Part shown: positions 14,132 to 23,695 of the stretch, piece after piece
Position numbering within the stretch: the stretch's first letter is position 1
How the letters are laid out: the number at the start of each line of letters is the position of its first letter
Origin: JAVBNH01 sp031551635
GTDB lineage: Bacteria > Bacillota > Clostridia > Oscillospirales > Acutalibacteraceae
Direction of reading: 5' to 3'
Assembly: GCA_031551635.1 (NCBI GenBank)
Contig: JAVBNH010000025.1
Coordinates: forward strand, 1-38,272
DNA length: 38,272 nucleotides
Made by a program: the position numbers and the translations under genes
Notes under the pieces: generated by a model
What the model was told of the DNA's origin: nothing
Seen by the model: only the letters and a program-made list of their open reading frames with translations
Databases searched by the model: none

Positions 14132-17100
14132 TTGAAATTTATCAAAAATATTAATAAAAAAAATATCAAAAAATATTTTGCTGTTTTCTTGGCGGCTTTA
14201 ACTGTTTGGCTGTCGTTAAATCTGGCTCCGTCGTCGCTAACGGGGCTTAGCGGAGAAACGAAAAAAATCACAGTAAGCCAAAGCCTTATTGATGCTGGAC
14301 TAAGTGTTTTCGTCAGTGGAGCAGGAGTTGAAAAGGAAAGCAACACTGTTTATGTTGCGGAAGTCGGCACCAGTGTTACGATTGCCGCAATAAATGAGAG
14401 TGCACAGTTCCTGAGCTGGAATGTTTCCGGCGCGACAGTAGCTGCCGCGGTAAACTCATATACAACAATAAACAGCATGCCTTCTAATGATGTTACCCTT
14501 AACGCGAATGTAGCCGCCGCGACAACGGGTACAACTCTAAGCACTGCCTATGTGCTTGATGAATTTGACGACTTTTATGCTCTTCAGGAAATAATTGCCC
14601 GCGCGACAATAACGGATGCCGATGCACCGAAATATAACGAATATCTTTCAAAATTCGGACTGTCCTGCACAAAGGCGTCTGACTATGTCGCGCCTCGCCA
14701 AAAGCTGCAGATAGGTCACTTTGTAGTCACAACCACAGTCTCACTGTCGCCTCCGGCTAAGGAGGACAATACCCCTAGCGATAAAATTTTCACGGGTATC
14801 GGCGGTACGAACACTGCTGCAACCTCCTTTCAGGGGGTTATTGACGGAAGAAATAACGCGGTAGTTATCAACATGAACTACATAAATTCCGCTGCGACAA
14901 CTCACCAGTATACCGGGCTTTTCGGTGCGGTCCCGGCTTATTCGCATGCGGTAGTTAACGGTGCGCCTAAGCCTCCGATTGTTCTGCGAAACTTGAATGT
15001 GATGGGCAGTATTCTGTCTGAAGTTAACTTCAATAATCTGGCTTATAATAATTATATCGGCGGTATTTCAGGAATTCTGAATACTAATATTGTAATGTAT
15101 AATTGCAAATCAGAAATAAACATCTCCGCAAAGGCTACTTATCAAACAGCCTCGGCTTCGAAATGCCTTTATCTCGGCGGTTTGGTGGGTTATCTCAGTG
15201 CTCCTATTGCGCATATGAGCAATAACAGATACAACGTTAACAATCTCACCTTGTCCGGTGAGACTAGCTCAGTCGCATATGTCGGCGGCTGCTTTGGCAT
15301 GGTCAACAATACCTATGTTCTGGACGCGAGAGCAAATCTCAATAACTGTAACCTCAGCGCTGTTTCGACAAACAAAACCGCCGCAACATCTTCTGCTCAT
15401 GCCGGAGGTATTGTCGGACATTTTAATGGTGGCGCAAAGCTTGAAAATTGTTTTACTGCCTCAAAAACGGGTTTTACCGTCAACGCGACAACCGACGGTA
15501 CCACGACAGCATATACCGCCTGCAGCGGCGGAATCGCCGGGTTGATTACCGGAACACCTGAGCTTGCGAATAATAATGTCAGCTCTAACGCGCCTGCTGC
15601 TGATACCGAGAGCAAGGGCTATATCCTTTGCCGTGACCTGACCTCTTCAACTGTTTCAACAGTTTACGCGGGCGGTCTTTACGGCAGATTCGCAACTGCG
15701 CTTGTCAAGCTCGCAGGTGTCAGAGGTTCACTTAACGCATCAGATTCAAATGATTGCTTCAACGGACGCATCGAAGCTTCAACCCTTATCAACGGCAAAA
15801 CAATTTCATATACCGGCGGAATTGTGGGCTACGGCAATTTTACAACAATCCCCGCAAATGAAAGCTATTCCTTTAATCTTTCGGATGTCGCGGTGAAAAA
15901 TATTCAGAAAAACACAACAACCGGTGTTTGTACCTCATATGTCGGTGGTCTTGCTGGCGGTTTGCCGTCAAATTCGGCTCTAAACAATATAACCATCTAC
16001 GGCAATAATGCAAATATCGAAACGCAAAGAGAATCCGGCGCTTCCGGTAATACTTCCGCCATTCAAGTGGGAGGATTGGTTGGCTATAAGAGTGGCGGAG
16101 CAACTAATAACTGTAAAATTTTGTTGACAAACAGCAAGATTCAAATAAATCAGGATTCATATCTTTCAACCTCCGGAAACTGCATGGTCGGCGGTTTTAT
16201 AGGATATTCGGATGCTACTTCAACTGTTACAAACTGCCTGATTGCAGGTCCGTATAACTCCGCAAGAGATGAATACAGCGGCTCGACATCGCTGATAAAT
16301 TGTGTTATTAATACTAAGCCGGGAGCTCATGGCGTATCTGACGGCTATGTAGGCAGCATTGTCGGAAAAGCTAATTCAAATTCACATATCACAAACTCTC
16401 ATTATTTAGGGAGCAATTCAAGTGGAAATGACGGCATTGTACTGCATTCTAATAATTCCAGTAACTCGCCCAGTCTCGGGGGTATTGTAGGGCACTCAGT
16501 TGGCTCAAAAATAACCGACTGCACCGTTAAATTCGCCAATATTTACGGTGACGGCTATAATAATGACTTGACAAAAACAGATACCGATATTATTGTCGGC
16601 GGTATTGCGGGGTTGATTAACGGTCTTTCATCAATTGAAAACTGCACGGTTTCCGACAGCCGCATTGAAGCCTTCGGACGAGATTATACCCTGACTTATG
16701 CCGGCGGTATACTCGGTTCGCATTTCGGCGCGAACTCAGCTGTTATCAGAGGTAATATTTTTGAAAACAACAAAATGTATGTAAACGCACAGAAGAAATG
16801 GGCGGCAGGCGGCGGTATCGTCGGCTACCATTATGACGGTACGCTTACGATTGACAACTGCATGTCCATCGGCAATACAATTTACGGCTCCGCTTCAAGT
16901 GTCGAGGAGGGGCAGTATACCGAGGTAATCGCGGGCGGAATTCTAGGCAGGGTGAACCATGATTCAACAGGTTATGTCACGAAAATTACAAATTGCTACT
17001 CAAACACAGAATGCGCTTTGACTCATGTGCAGGACAATAAAATTTGCTATGGCGGGATTATCGGTTTCCGTACCTCTGTCACTAATTTGACATTTTCAAA

Positions 17101-20014
17101 TAATTATTTCCATATTCAAAACATGGGAACCAATATAGCAGTCGGAAACAATCCAAACAGCACCACTGCTCTCGCGGAAGCCGGGCTTGATTTTTCACCG
17201 AGACTCCTTGACAATGCTCACCCGGTAAAGACACTTTTCCAAGCAGGTCCGAATACTTCGAATTCAATACTGTTTACAGATGATTCGCAGAAACATACCT
17301 CCTCCTTTATAACAACCGCACGTTTAATAGACGGTGTCAGCCAGAATAACAAATATATAATTGAAAAGAAAAACGGCTTTACCGCTGTCGGCAGCTCAGT
17401 GTTTCATGCCTCAATAAGGCAATACTCTCCGGGCACGTCAACCCTGCTTCCGGATGCTGTAACAAGAAAATTCGGAACAATAAATGTGACGGTTATTGAC
17501 GGCAATGCACCGGTTATAACCTCTGTGAGTCTGCGTGAAAATATCGCAAGCGGTCCCGAGGTATCTCAGGCTAACGGTAATAATCACATAGAGATGAAGA
17601 TAGATGCGAATTCCCCGGGAAAAAATTATTATGCTCTTTCAGCGCCAAAGGTTATAACGAGCGAAGGTGAGTTGGATTTAACCAGATTTGTTTTTTACGG
17701 TATTGTTGATTCCGTTTATACCCCCATGACCGAGGCGAGCCTTACACAATACGGTGTCACGGTCAGGGTTGAGGGCAACAAAGTCAACATTAAGCCGAAC
17801 ACAGCAATTGATGCGACAAGAACCTTTGCTGTTCAGGCTGTTGATGCTATAACAGGTAATATTAAATCTGAAATGCTTATTGTAACAGTGGACCCTGTGT
17901 TTGTGCAGGAGGTCAGAATGGATTCCTTTGTATCGCCCGAAAAGGTCGGCTTCGGCTCCTTTAAGGACTCAGTGAATCCTCTGGGCTCTGCCGCAAATCC
18001 TTTTATCATTGTAAACAACAGCACTCTCAACCTGAACATCAAGGTTTACGGCGAAGGCAGCCGCAATATCTGGAGGTCAGGCGAGGTCTATGTTACACCG
18101 ACTAATCAGATGGCGCTTTTTACAAAGGCTGAGTATGTCTCCGGCAAGGCTAACGCGTTAAATGTCTATGCGGACGGCACCATTTTTACAAGCACTGCGG
18201 CAGGGGATGATCTCACTAATACTGTATACCGTACAAGAGCAGGCTCAGTCGGTAAGGACAGCAACGGCAACCAGGTTTGGTCTGACTATATCTATATAAG
18301 AATCGTCGAACCGCTTGCTGTTACAAAAATGACTGCAGGAACTATTAATAAGAATACAATGGTTATTCCGAGTGGCTATGAGGATTCGGATGTCAGTTAT
18401 ATTGTAAAAGGCGGAAATATAACCGGCAGCAATACCTCCTTACTGGCATGGAACGCCGACTATGTGTTCACGACCTCACCCCAGGCAACCCACGGTGGAG
18501 AACCTGAGGTATACTATGTTATCGGTACGCCAAGCGCATCAAATCCATATAAAATGATAAGTATAGGCGATGAAAATGCTATAGCCTACGGTAAGAGCAT
18601 CGGCAGCTATTCAAACTATAATTTTGAATTCAGAATAAAGGCTAACTCTAGTCTGAGTGAACCGCTGACTATTGTTGTAAAATATCACGTTATCACACCT
18701 GTTCTTTTCTATCCTCAGAACGGAAACGACCCTATAACCCTCTCGATGCCAATAGGTAAACGTATCGGAACAGCCATGATGAATGAGGTTAAGCTGCACT
18801 GGTCAGGCTATATTCTTGACGGCTGGTATTCCATCGACGATTCGGCGGAAACAGAAGGTGCATACGGCTCACCTTTGACCTCTGATACGGTTATTACCGG
18901 CGGCAATACCTTTTACGCGCGCTGGAAATATAAAATTGAGGTGTCTGATACCCCGACGCTTGCCTTCAGCAGTAATATGCCTGTAAATAAAACCAAGGAT
19001 TTTGTTTTTGAAATAACAAAGGATATTTCTTATGACGGGCTCCCGGATTGTTTTGTGAGAATTGAGACTCTCGAAAATCCTCTGCCAATACCTTTTGACT
19101 ATGACGATGAGGCTGAAATACCGTATTATAATACTATAAACGGTAAAGAAGAGCTTTGCGGAAAGCTTGTTGTCTCTAAAAACGACAAGGACGAGACTGT
19201 TTACACTTATACCTTCTTCAGTCTTTTTCTTCAAAGCGTGCTCGGAACTGATAACAGCGAAAAATCCGGAATTTCTATCACAACAGCTAAAAATGCGGTA
19301 TTCAAGATTACGGCGGCGGGTGACGGAAGTACTGTCCCGAGCGATGGACTTCAGCAGAAGCTATCCGAAACCAATTCGTCACTCTATATACTCATTAAGG
19401 AGCTCTCCGACGACAATCAGGTCGTCAATACCTACGCGGCTTCATTTATCGCCAATAACGGACTTCATCTACCATATGCTTTTCCGCTTATCAGCGGCAA
19501 AAACTATGTGCTTGAGGCGCGTCTGCCGGAAACACTTAATTACCGCGTGAAATGGGTGGGTGGCGCAGCGTTGCCGCAGGCGGTGTCAACAAGTGGTTTT
19601 GTCTTTACCATGCCGGATATGACATTGAAGGAAGCATTTATTCTGGAAATAGTTGTTTCGGCTGCTGAGATACCTGAAGCATTCTGGGGTATGTATGATA
19701 CATGGTGGAAAAACTCACTTGAACCGATGGAAAACTTTGACATGACATTTAGTGAAGATATTACGCTGAAGCCTACGGTAAATGATGAAAATTCGTTGTT
19801 CCTCGTCAATCCGATTGCTTCAACAACCGGACGCTTTGACACATATTTTTACGGAGATGTGACTATTGAGGAGGGTGTTACTGTTATCGGAAACATCTTT
19901 GCCAAGGGGGACGTGTATATTTTCGGTTATGTAAACGGCAGTGTTTACAGTGAAAAAATGATTCATGACAATGGGGAAGTGAAGGGTGAAAAGAGGCAGA
20001 GGACGCTGGGTTAA
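14132..20014 (+). CDS. Giant secreted GLUG-repeat surface protein with bactofilin-like tail
   Basis: This 1960-residue exported protein has a basic N-terminus and one hydrophobic signal helix (about 15-40). An InlB-B-type segment comes next. Then about 17 copies of a G-G-hydrophobic-x-G motif (for example YLGGLVGY, HAGGIVGH, IVGGIAGL) spread over residues ~310-975 at 35-55-residue spacing. This is the GLUG pattern of beta-helical adhesins. Ig-like and bacterial-repeat segments follow, including a Listeria-Bacteroides-type repeat (GYILDGWYS...TFYARWKY) near 1570-1610. The last ~60 residues (FYGDVTIEEGVTVIGNIF... VYIFGYVNGSVYSE) resemble a bactofilin-like beta-helix. There is no LPxTG motif, C-terminal helix, SLH or dockerin. 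The TTG at 14132 has AAGAGG eight bases upstream. Adhesion or matrix function is inferred. Confidence 0.87.
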   Translation: MKFIKNINKKNIKKYFAVFLAALTVWLSLNLAPSSLTGLSGETKKITVSQSLIDAGLSVFVSGAGVEKESNTVYVAEVGTSVTIAAINESAQFLSWNVSGATVAAAVNSYTTINSMPSNDVTLNANVAAATTGTTLSTAYVLDEFDDFYALQEIIARATITDADAPKYNEYLSKFGLSCTKASDYVAPRQKLQIGHFVVTTTVSLSPPAKEDNTPSDKIFTGIGGTNTAATSFQGVIDGRNNAVVINMNYINSAATTHQYTGLFGAVPAYSHAVVNGAPKPPIVLRNLNVMGSILSEVNFNNLAYNNYIGGISGILNTNIVMYNCKSEINISAKATYQTASASKCLYLGGLVGYLSAPIAHMSNNRYNVNNLTLSGETSSVAYVGGCFGMVNNTYVLDARANLNNCNLSAVSTNKTAATSSAHAGGIVGHFNGGAKLENCFTASKTGFTVNATTDGTTTAYTACSGGIAGLITGTPELANNNVSSNAPAADTESKGYILCRDLTSSTVSTVYAGGLYGRFATALVKLAGVRGSLNASDSNDCFNGRIEASTLINGKTISYTGGIVGYGNFTTIPANESYSFNLSDVAVKNIQKNTTTGVCTSYVGGLAGGLPSNSALNNITIYGNNANIETQRESGASGNTSAIQVGGLVGYKSGGATNNCKILLTNSKIQINQDSYLSTSGNCMVGGFIGYSDATSTVTNCLIAGPYNSARDEYSGSTSLINCVINTKPGAHGVSDGYVGSIVGKANSNSHITNSHYLGSNSSGNDGIVLHSNNSSNSPSLGGIVGHSVGSKITDCTVKFANIYGDGYNNDLTKTDTDIIVGGIAGLINGLSSIENCTVSDSRIEAFGRDYTLTYAGGILGSHFGANSAVIRGNIFENNKMYVNAQKKWAAGGGIVGYHYDGTLTIDNCMSIGNTIYGSASSVEEGQYTEVIAGGILGRVNHDSTGYVTKITNCYSNTECALTHVQDNKICYGGIIGFRTSVTNLTFSNNYFHIQNMGTNIAVGNNPNSTTALAEAGLDFSPRLLDNAHPVKTLFQAGPNTSNSILFTDDSQKHTSSFITTARLIDGVSQNNKYIIEKKNGFTAVGSSVFHASIRQYSPGTSTLLPDAVTRKFGTINVTVIDGNAPVITSVSLRENIASGPEVSQANGNNHIEMKIDANSPGKNYYALSAPKVITSEGELDLTRFVFYGIVDSVYTPMTEASLTQYGVTVRVEGNKVNIKPNTAIDATRTFAVQAVDAITGNIKSEMLIVTVDPVFVQEVRMDSFVSPEKVGFGSFKDSVNPLGSAANPFIIVNNSTLNLNIKVYGEGSRNIWRSGEVYVTPTNQMALFTKAEYVSGKANALNVYADGTIFTSTAAGDDLTNTVYRTRAGSVGKDSNGNQVWSDYIYIRIVEPLAVTKMTAGTINKNTMVIPSGYEDSDVSYIVKGGNITGSNTSLLAWNADYVFTTSPQATHGGEPEVYYVIGTPSASNPYKMISIGDENAIAYGKSIGSYSNYNFEFRIKANSSLSEPLTIVVKYHVITPVLFYPQNGNDPITLSMPIGKRIGTAMMNEVKLHWSGYILDGWYSIDDSAETEGAYGSPLTSDTVITGGNTFYARWKYKIEVSDTPTLAFSSNMPVNKTKDFVFEITKDISYDGLPDCFVRIETLENPLPIPFDYDDEAEIPYYNTINGKEELCGKLVVSKNDKDETVYTYTFFSLFLQSVLGTDNSEKSGISITTAKNAVFKITAAGDGSTVPSDGLQQKLSETNSSLYILIKELSDDNQVVNTYAASFIANNGLHLPYAFPLISGKNYVLEARLPETLNYRVKWVGGAALPQAVSTSGFVFTMPDMTLKEAFILEIVVSAAEIPEAFWGMYDTWWKNSLEPMENFDMTFSEDITLKPTVNDENSLFLVNPIASTTGRFDTYFYGDVTIEEGVTVIGNIFAKGDVYIFGYVNGSVYSEKMIHDNGEVKGEKRQRTLG

Positions 20015-20064
20015 TCTTCAATACCGTTTTCATGATAAGTAATGCCGCTTTTTTAAGATGAAAT

Positions 20065-20242
20065 GGAGGAAAGTTTGAAAAACTTGTTTTTCAAAAGGTT
20101 TTGTGCCTTTTGGCAAAACAAGTTTAGTACCTTATTGGGCTGAAAGCTCAACAAAAAAAAAGACTTGGGTTGTGGGCTTGGCAAGCCAAGCCCACGTTAG
20201 GACATATAATCTTGCTATCGACTGAAAGGTATGGTCATAAAA
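20065..20242 (+). repeat. Dispersed structured repeat, composite copy B
   Basis: This 5' region of the mannosidase gene joins two modules. The first (about 20068-20123) has the perfect palindrome TTTGAAAAAC/GTTTTTCAAA and a hairpin around TGCCTTTTGGCA, and matches copy C near 24471-24525. The second (20124-20196) matches copy A and holds the stem GTGGGCTTGGC/GCCAAGCCCAC (20172-20195). The last ~40 bp, with CTGAAAGG and ATGGTCATAA, resemble the leader at 24422-24463. A 26-codon ATG frame runs through the first module (20063 onward), with nothing to show it is translated. Confidence 0.85.
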
Positions 20243-22582
20243 ATGAGTAAAAAGGTTTTTGTTATTTCTCACAATCATTTTGATGTTTCATGGCGGCGGT
20301 GCTTTGACAGAAAATCTTCAATAGCAGGAGCGGACGACGGTATCGAACTTATGAGCTATGCTTCTCTCGAGGAACGTGTTTTGTCTGCCTTTCTCGACTA
20401 TAAACAGAGCTTTTGGGAGGGGCAGGTTTCTGTTCTGCGAAAATATCTTGAAAAAAATCCCTCCCGTGTGCAAGAACTGCGGGAAGCGGCAAAAACCGGG
20501 CAGTTTTCCTGTGTTATGGCAGGGGAGACGGTGCAGGATACCAATCTGTCTGCTCCCGAGGGCTTGATTCGGAATTTTTTATGTGTTTACCCTTTTTATA
20601 AAAGCCTTGTTGGAGAAAAGCACAAGGCTCTCCGGATTTGTTCGGATGAAGATGCCTTCGGAGGAAGCCCGAATTATCCCCAGATTGTTAAAGGTATCGG
20701 CTGTGACTTTCTGACGCGTGTCAGCTATACCGGACCTTCCGGTAAAATATGGCAGGGGCTAGACGGTAGCCGAGTTGCGGTGCTTGAACAATTTTATGAT
20801 GAGTGTTCTCACGGAACATTTGAGAAACATCCCCCCTGCGGTTATTGCGGCGGAAGCGGCATGGCAGGAAAAAATATATGTGAAGCATGCTCAGGAAGCG
20901 GCGCTAATTACCCTGAAGGCTTAGGCTTTGAGCGGCTTTGCGCGGGACTTGAAAACGCAATAAACTGCGAGAGTGAAGTATCTGCGTTTTTTGTAGGCGG
21001 CGAAGAATTTTTGCCGGAAAAAGAGCTTGCAGCCGCAGTTGATTTTGTCTCACAAAAACACAAAGATGTGACTGTTCGCTTTGGCTCGCTTGCCGATATA
21101 CTTGAGAATATAGAAAATGAAGCAGCTTACGCGCTTGAAAATGACAGCTGCAGCTGCGAGGATTTAAATCCGGTTTTTCAGGGCTGCTACACCTCCAGAA
21201 TAAAGATAAAACAGAAGGTGCGCGAGCTTACCTACCGTCTATGCACTGTCGAAAGCAGTCTGGCGCAGTCAGGATTTGCCGCAGGAAAAACTACACTCTA
21301 CCCTGAGAATTTACGTTTGGCATGGCAAAAAATTTCTTTTTGTCAGTTTCATGATATTATAACAGGCACGAATACCGATTCAGCCCATAGTGAAGCAATG
21401 GATTTGCTATGTGAGGCTGAGAATATTATTTCTCTATTTGAAAATAATCAGGTGAGAAAAAATGAATCACCCTTTATTAATTCGTATAAGACAAAATGCA
21501 GCAGTGTTAATTGGGGCAAAAATGTCATTGATTTCGACGATTTCGGTATATTAAGAATCACCGCTGATTCACGGGAGATATTCACCACAAAGCCCTACGG
21601 GCGTTACAGAAGACCGCTGCGCATTGCTGAGCTGGTCATTGAGCCGGATGCGGGGGACGCTTGGGCGACACGGATTGTGACATTTTTTAATCCCGAAGCA
21701 AATCAGACAATGGTTCCTCTTGGAGACTACCAAAAGCTTATTTATTCAGACGAGAACACCGTTATCTGGCAGGGTAAATTTCCGAAAAGTGATTATATGA
21801 TAAAAACGCTTCAATGGAAAATTACAATGACGAATAACAACGGCTGTCCGGACTTCCATATCGAGGTTGATTGGGACACCTTCAGCCGCAAGCTTAAGGT
21901 GTTGCTGCCGCTCAAGCTCAGCGCGGACGATGAACAATTTTCTGCGGTTTATGAAGTTCCCTTCGGGCATTTCACGAGAAAATATGTGCGGGAAAAGGTG
22001 GATTTTTCCTCATGGTCACCGAATTATATGGAGTATCCCGCCCAGAACTGGGTCATGAAGGAAATGCAATGCGGCAGCGTTGCGGTTATATTGAAAACAA
22101 TTCCCGGAGTGCGTTGGCTTCCGGGCTGTTTCGAGCTGAATCTGCTTCGTTCGCCTCAGTTTCATTTTGTCGGCAATGAGGCGCAGAACTATGATTTCAA
22201 TGATTTTGACGGTCTGCGAGACAGCGGAAAGCATTGTTTTGATTTCATGCTGTTATCCTCAGTTGAAAAGCTGAATACATACGAGCTGAGCCGCCGGGGG
22301 TATAAATATAATTCTCCTGAAGCTTTATCTTTGCCGTTTAAGCTGAGCGGGGAGGTAATACCTACCGCCTTCAAAATTTCGGACGAATCTGATGGCTATA
22401 TTCTGCGTTTTTATAATCCTCAAAACAAGGATGTTGATTTCGAAATTTCCGATTTTGCGCCCTATTCAATCCTCGAATGTGATATGCTTGAGCGAAATTG
22501 CGGCAGAGCCGAGGCAACAATAAACACATATAAGGACACCTTGACTGCCTTTAAAATTCGCACATTAAAATTTATTTTATAA
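20243..22582 (+). CDS. GH38 alpha-mannosidase-like glycosidase with inserted zinc-finger-like segment
   Basis: GH38 enzymes are zinc-dependent retaining alpha-mannosidases. The metal ligands are recognisable in HNHFDVSW (His12, Asp14) and QFHDIITGT (His near 369). The nucleophile region is DEDAFGGSPNYPQI (Asp137). The C-terminal beta-domains cover the remaining ~400 residues, and 779 residues fits a bacterial GH38. There is no signal peptide, so it is probably cytoplasmic and acts on imported oligosaccharides. Oddly, residues 199-216 carry CGYCGGSG and CEACSGSG, two DnaJ-type CxxCxGxG knuckles inserted in the catalytic domain. I chose the ATG at 20243 (MSKKVFVISH). The upstream in-frame ATG lies one base from AAAGG. 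Confidence 0.88.
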   Translation: MSKKVFVISHNHFDVSWRRCFDRKSSIAGADDGIELMSYASLEERVLSAFLDYKQSFWEGQVSVLRKYLEKNPSRVQELREAAKTGQFSCVMAGETVQDTNLSAPEGLIRNFLCVYPFYKSLVGEKHKALRICSDEDAFGGSPNYPQIVKGIGCDFLTRVSYTGPSGKIWQGLDGSRVAVLEQFYDECSHGTFEKHPPCGYCGGSGMAGKNICEACSGSGANYPEGLGFERLCAGLENAINCESEVSAFFVGGEEFLPEKELAAAVDFVSQKHKDVTVRFGSLADILENIENEAAYALENDSCSCEDLNPVFQGCYTSRIKIKQKVRELTYRLCTVESSLAQSGFAAGKTTLYPENLRLAWQKISFCQFHDIITGTNTDSAHSEAMDLLCEAENIISLFENNQVRKNESPFINSYKTKCSSVNWGKNVIDFDDFGILRITADSREIFTTKPYGRYRRPLRIAELVIEPDAGDAWATRIVTFFNPEANQTMVPLGDYQKLIYSDENTVIWQGKFPKSDYMIKTLQWKITMTNNNGCPDFHIEVDWDTFSRKLKVLLPLKLSADDEQFSAVYEVPFGHFTRKYVREKVDFSSWSPNYMEYPAQNWVMKEMQCGSVAVILKTIPGVRWLPGCFELNLLRSPQFHFVGNEAQNYDFNDFDGLRDSGKHCFDFMLLSSVEKLNTYELSRRGYKYNSPEALSLPFKLSGEVIPTAFKISDESDGYILRFYNPQNKDVDFEISDFAPYSILECDMLERNCGRAEATINTYKDTLTAFKIRTLKFIL

Positions 22583-22611
22583 GTTTTATCAAATAAAAGT
22601 GACTGTTTGTC

Positions 22612-22640
22612 TTGCATTTTTGCTGATTTTATGTTATGAT
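22612..22640 (+). promoter_or_regulatory. Promoter of the glycosyltransferase gene
   Basis: TTGCAT and TATGAT are exactly 17 bp apart, about 70 bp before the ATG. Confidence 0.7.
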
Positions 22641-22711
22641 TTAGTAATAATTTTAATAACAAGGGATAAATAATTCAGCTTTTTTCCTTGGTAAATCGAG
22701 GTGCTGCCGTA

Positions 22712-23692
22712 ATGATCAGCGTGGTTGTCCCCGTTTATAACGGCGATAAATTTATTGAACGCTGCATAAACAGTCTGAAGGCTCAGACCCTAAAAAACTT
22801 TGAGGTTGTTGTCGTTGATAATAATTCCAAGGACGATACGGCTAATATTGTTCAGGATATTTGCAAGGATGACAGCCGTTTTGTCTATCATTTTCTCTCC
22901 CGCCCAGGCGTCAGTAAGGCAAGAAACATGGGTATGAGTCTCGCGAAGGGCGACTATATTTTTTTTCTTGACGCGGATGATGAAATTTCCCCGGACGCAC
23001 TTGAAAAGCTTGAAGCCGCTTCTAAAAAATATAAATGCGATATAGTCGTGCCGAATTATCTTAATACAGACGAGCAAAACTCTATTTTGTGCGACCGTCA
23101 GGATGTAATGAGCCTGCTTGTCACTGACGACGATGTCAAGCAATTCTATATGCAAAAATTGCCCACATATTTACTCCATTCGGTTTTTAAGCTGTACAGC
23201 AAGGATTTTTTACAGTATCATTCAATAATTTTTGACCCGACCCTGTCACTCGGCGAGGATTTGCTTTTTAATGTCGCAGCTTTTTCGTATGCGCAGAGTG
23301 TTTATTACCTAAATAAACCTCTTCTGATTCATTATTTTTACGACAGCGGTCTGCAGACTAAGTACAGAAAAAACCTGGTTGAAATAAAGGTTATGCTGCA
23401 TGATACCTTTTCGGAGCACCTCAAAGCCAAGGGGCTTTTCAGCAACACATATTATGAGCTGCTGCTTAATGATATTTATTCAATGGTTGTCAATGAAAAA
23501 AAATACACAAAAATAAAAGCCCTTTTCGAGCTTGACTGCTTTAAAGAGCTTGTTGAGAGCAATGTATTTAAGGATTTGAGCTTTTCCAAGAAGATAATTT
23601 TTATTTTTATAAAGCTGAAATTACCTTTACCGCTGCAGATGTCGGTGCTTGTGTGGAATTTTCTGAAAACCAGAAACGCGCTTCCGGCTTGA
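22712..23692 (+). CDS. Family 2 glycosyltransferase
   Basis: This GT-A-fold transferase uses a nucleotide sugar to extend a glycan. The N-terminal MISVVVPVYNG strand, EVVVVDNNSKDDT and the DxD-type metal site DADD (residues 87-90) are clear. GEDLLFN at about 190 corresponds to the catalytic-base region of this group. The 326-residue protein has no membrane helix and is probably peripheral. The ATG at 22712 has GAGG ten bases upstream. The acceptor is unknown, and no other glycan-synthesis genes are nearby, so surface-polymer decoration is only a guess. Confidence 0.9.
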   Translation: MISVVVPVYNGDKFIERCINSLKAQTLKNFEVVVVDNNSKDDTANIVQDICKDDSRFVYHFLSRPGVSKARNMGMSLAKGDYIFFLDADDEISPDALEKLEAASKKYKCDIVVPNYLNTDEQNSILCDRQDVMSLLVTDDDVKQFYMQKLPTYLLHSVFKLYSKDFLQYHSIIFDPTLSLGEDLLFNVAAFSYAQSVYYLNKPLLIHYFYDSGLQTKYRKNLVEIKVMLHDTFSEHLKAKGLFSNTYYELLLNDIYSMVVNEKKYTKIKALFELDCFKELVESNVFKDLSFSKKIIFIFIKLKLPLPLQMSVLVWNFLKTRNALPA

Positions 23693-23695
23693 TTT

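Noticed and set aside
19900..20014. Sortase or SLH anchoring of the giant protein
   Set aside because: No LPxTG-like motif, terminal hydrophobic helix or SLH repeat is present; the C-terminus ends in a basic hydrophilic tail.
20063..20143. 26-codon small protein in repeat copy B
   Set aside because: The frame is not kept in copy C and there is no clear ribosome site, so it is more likely part of the structured repeat.
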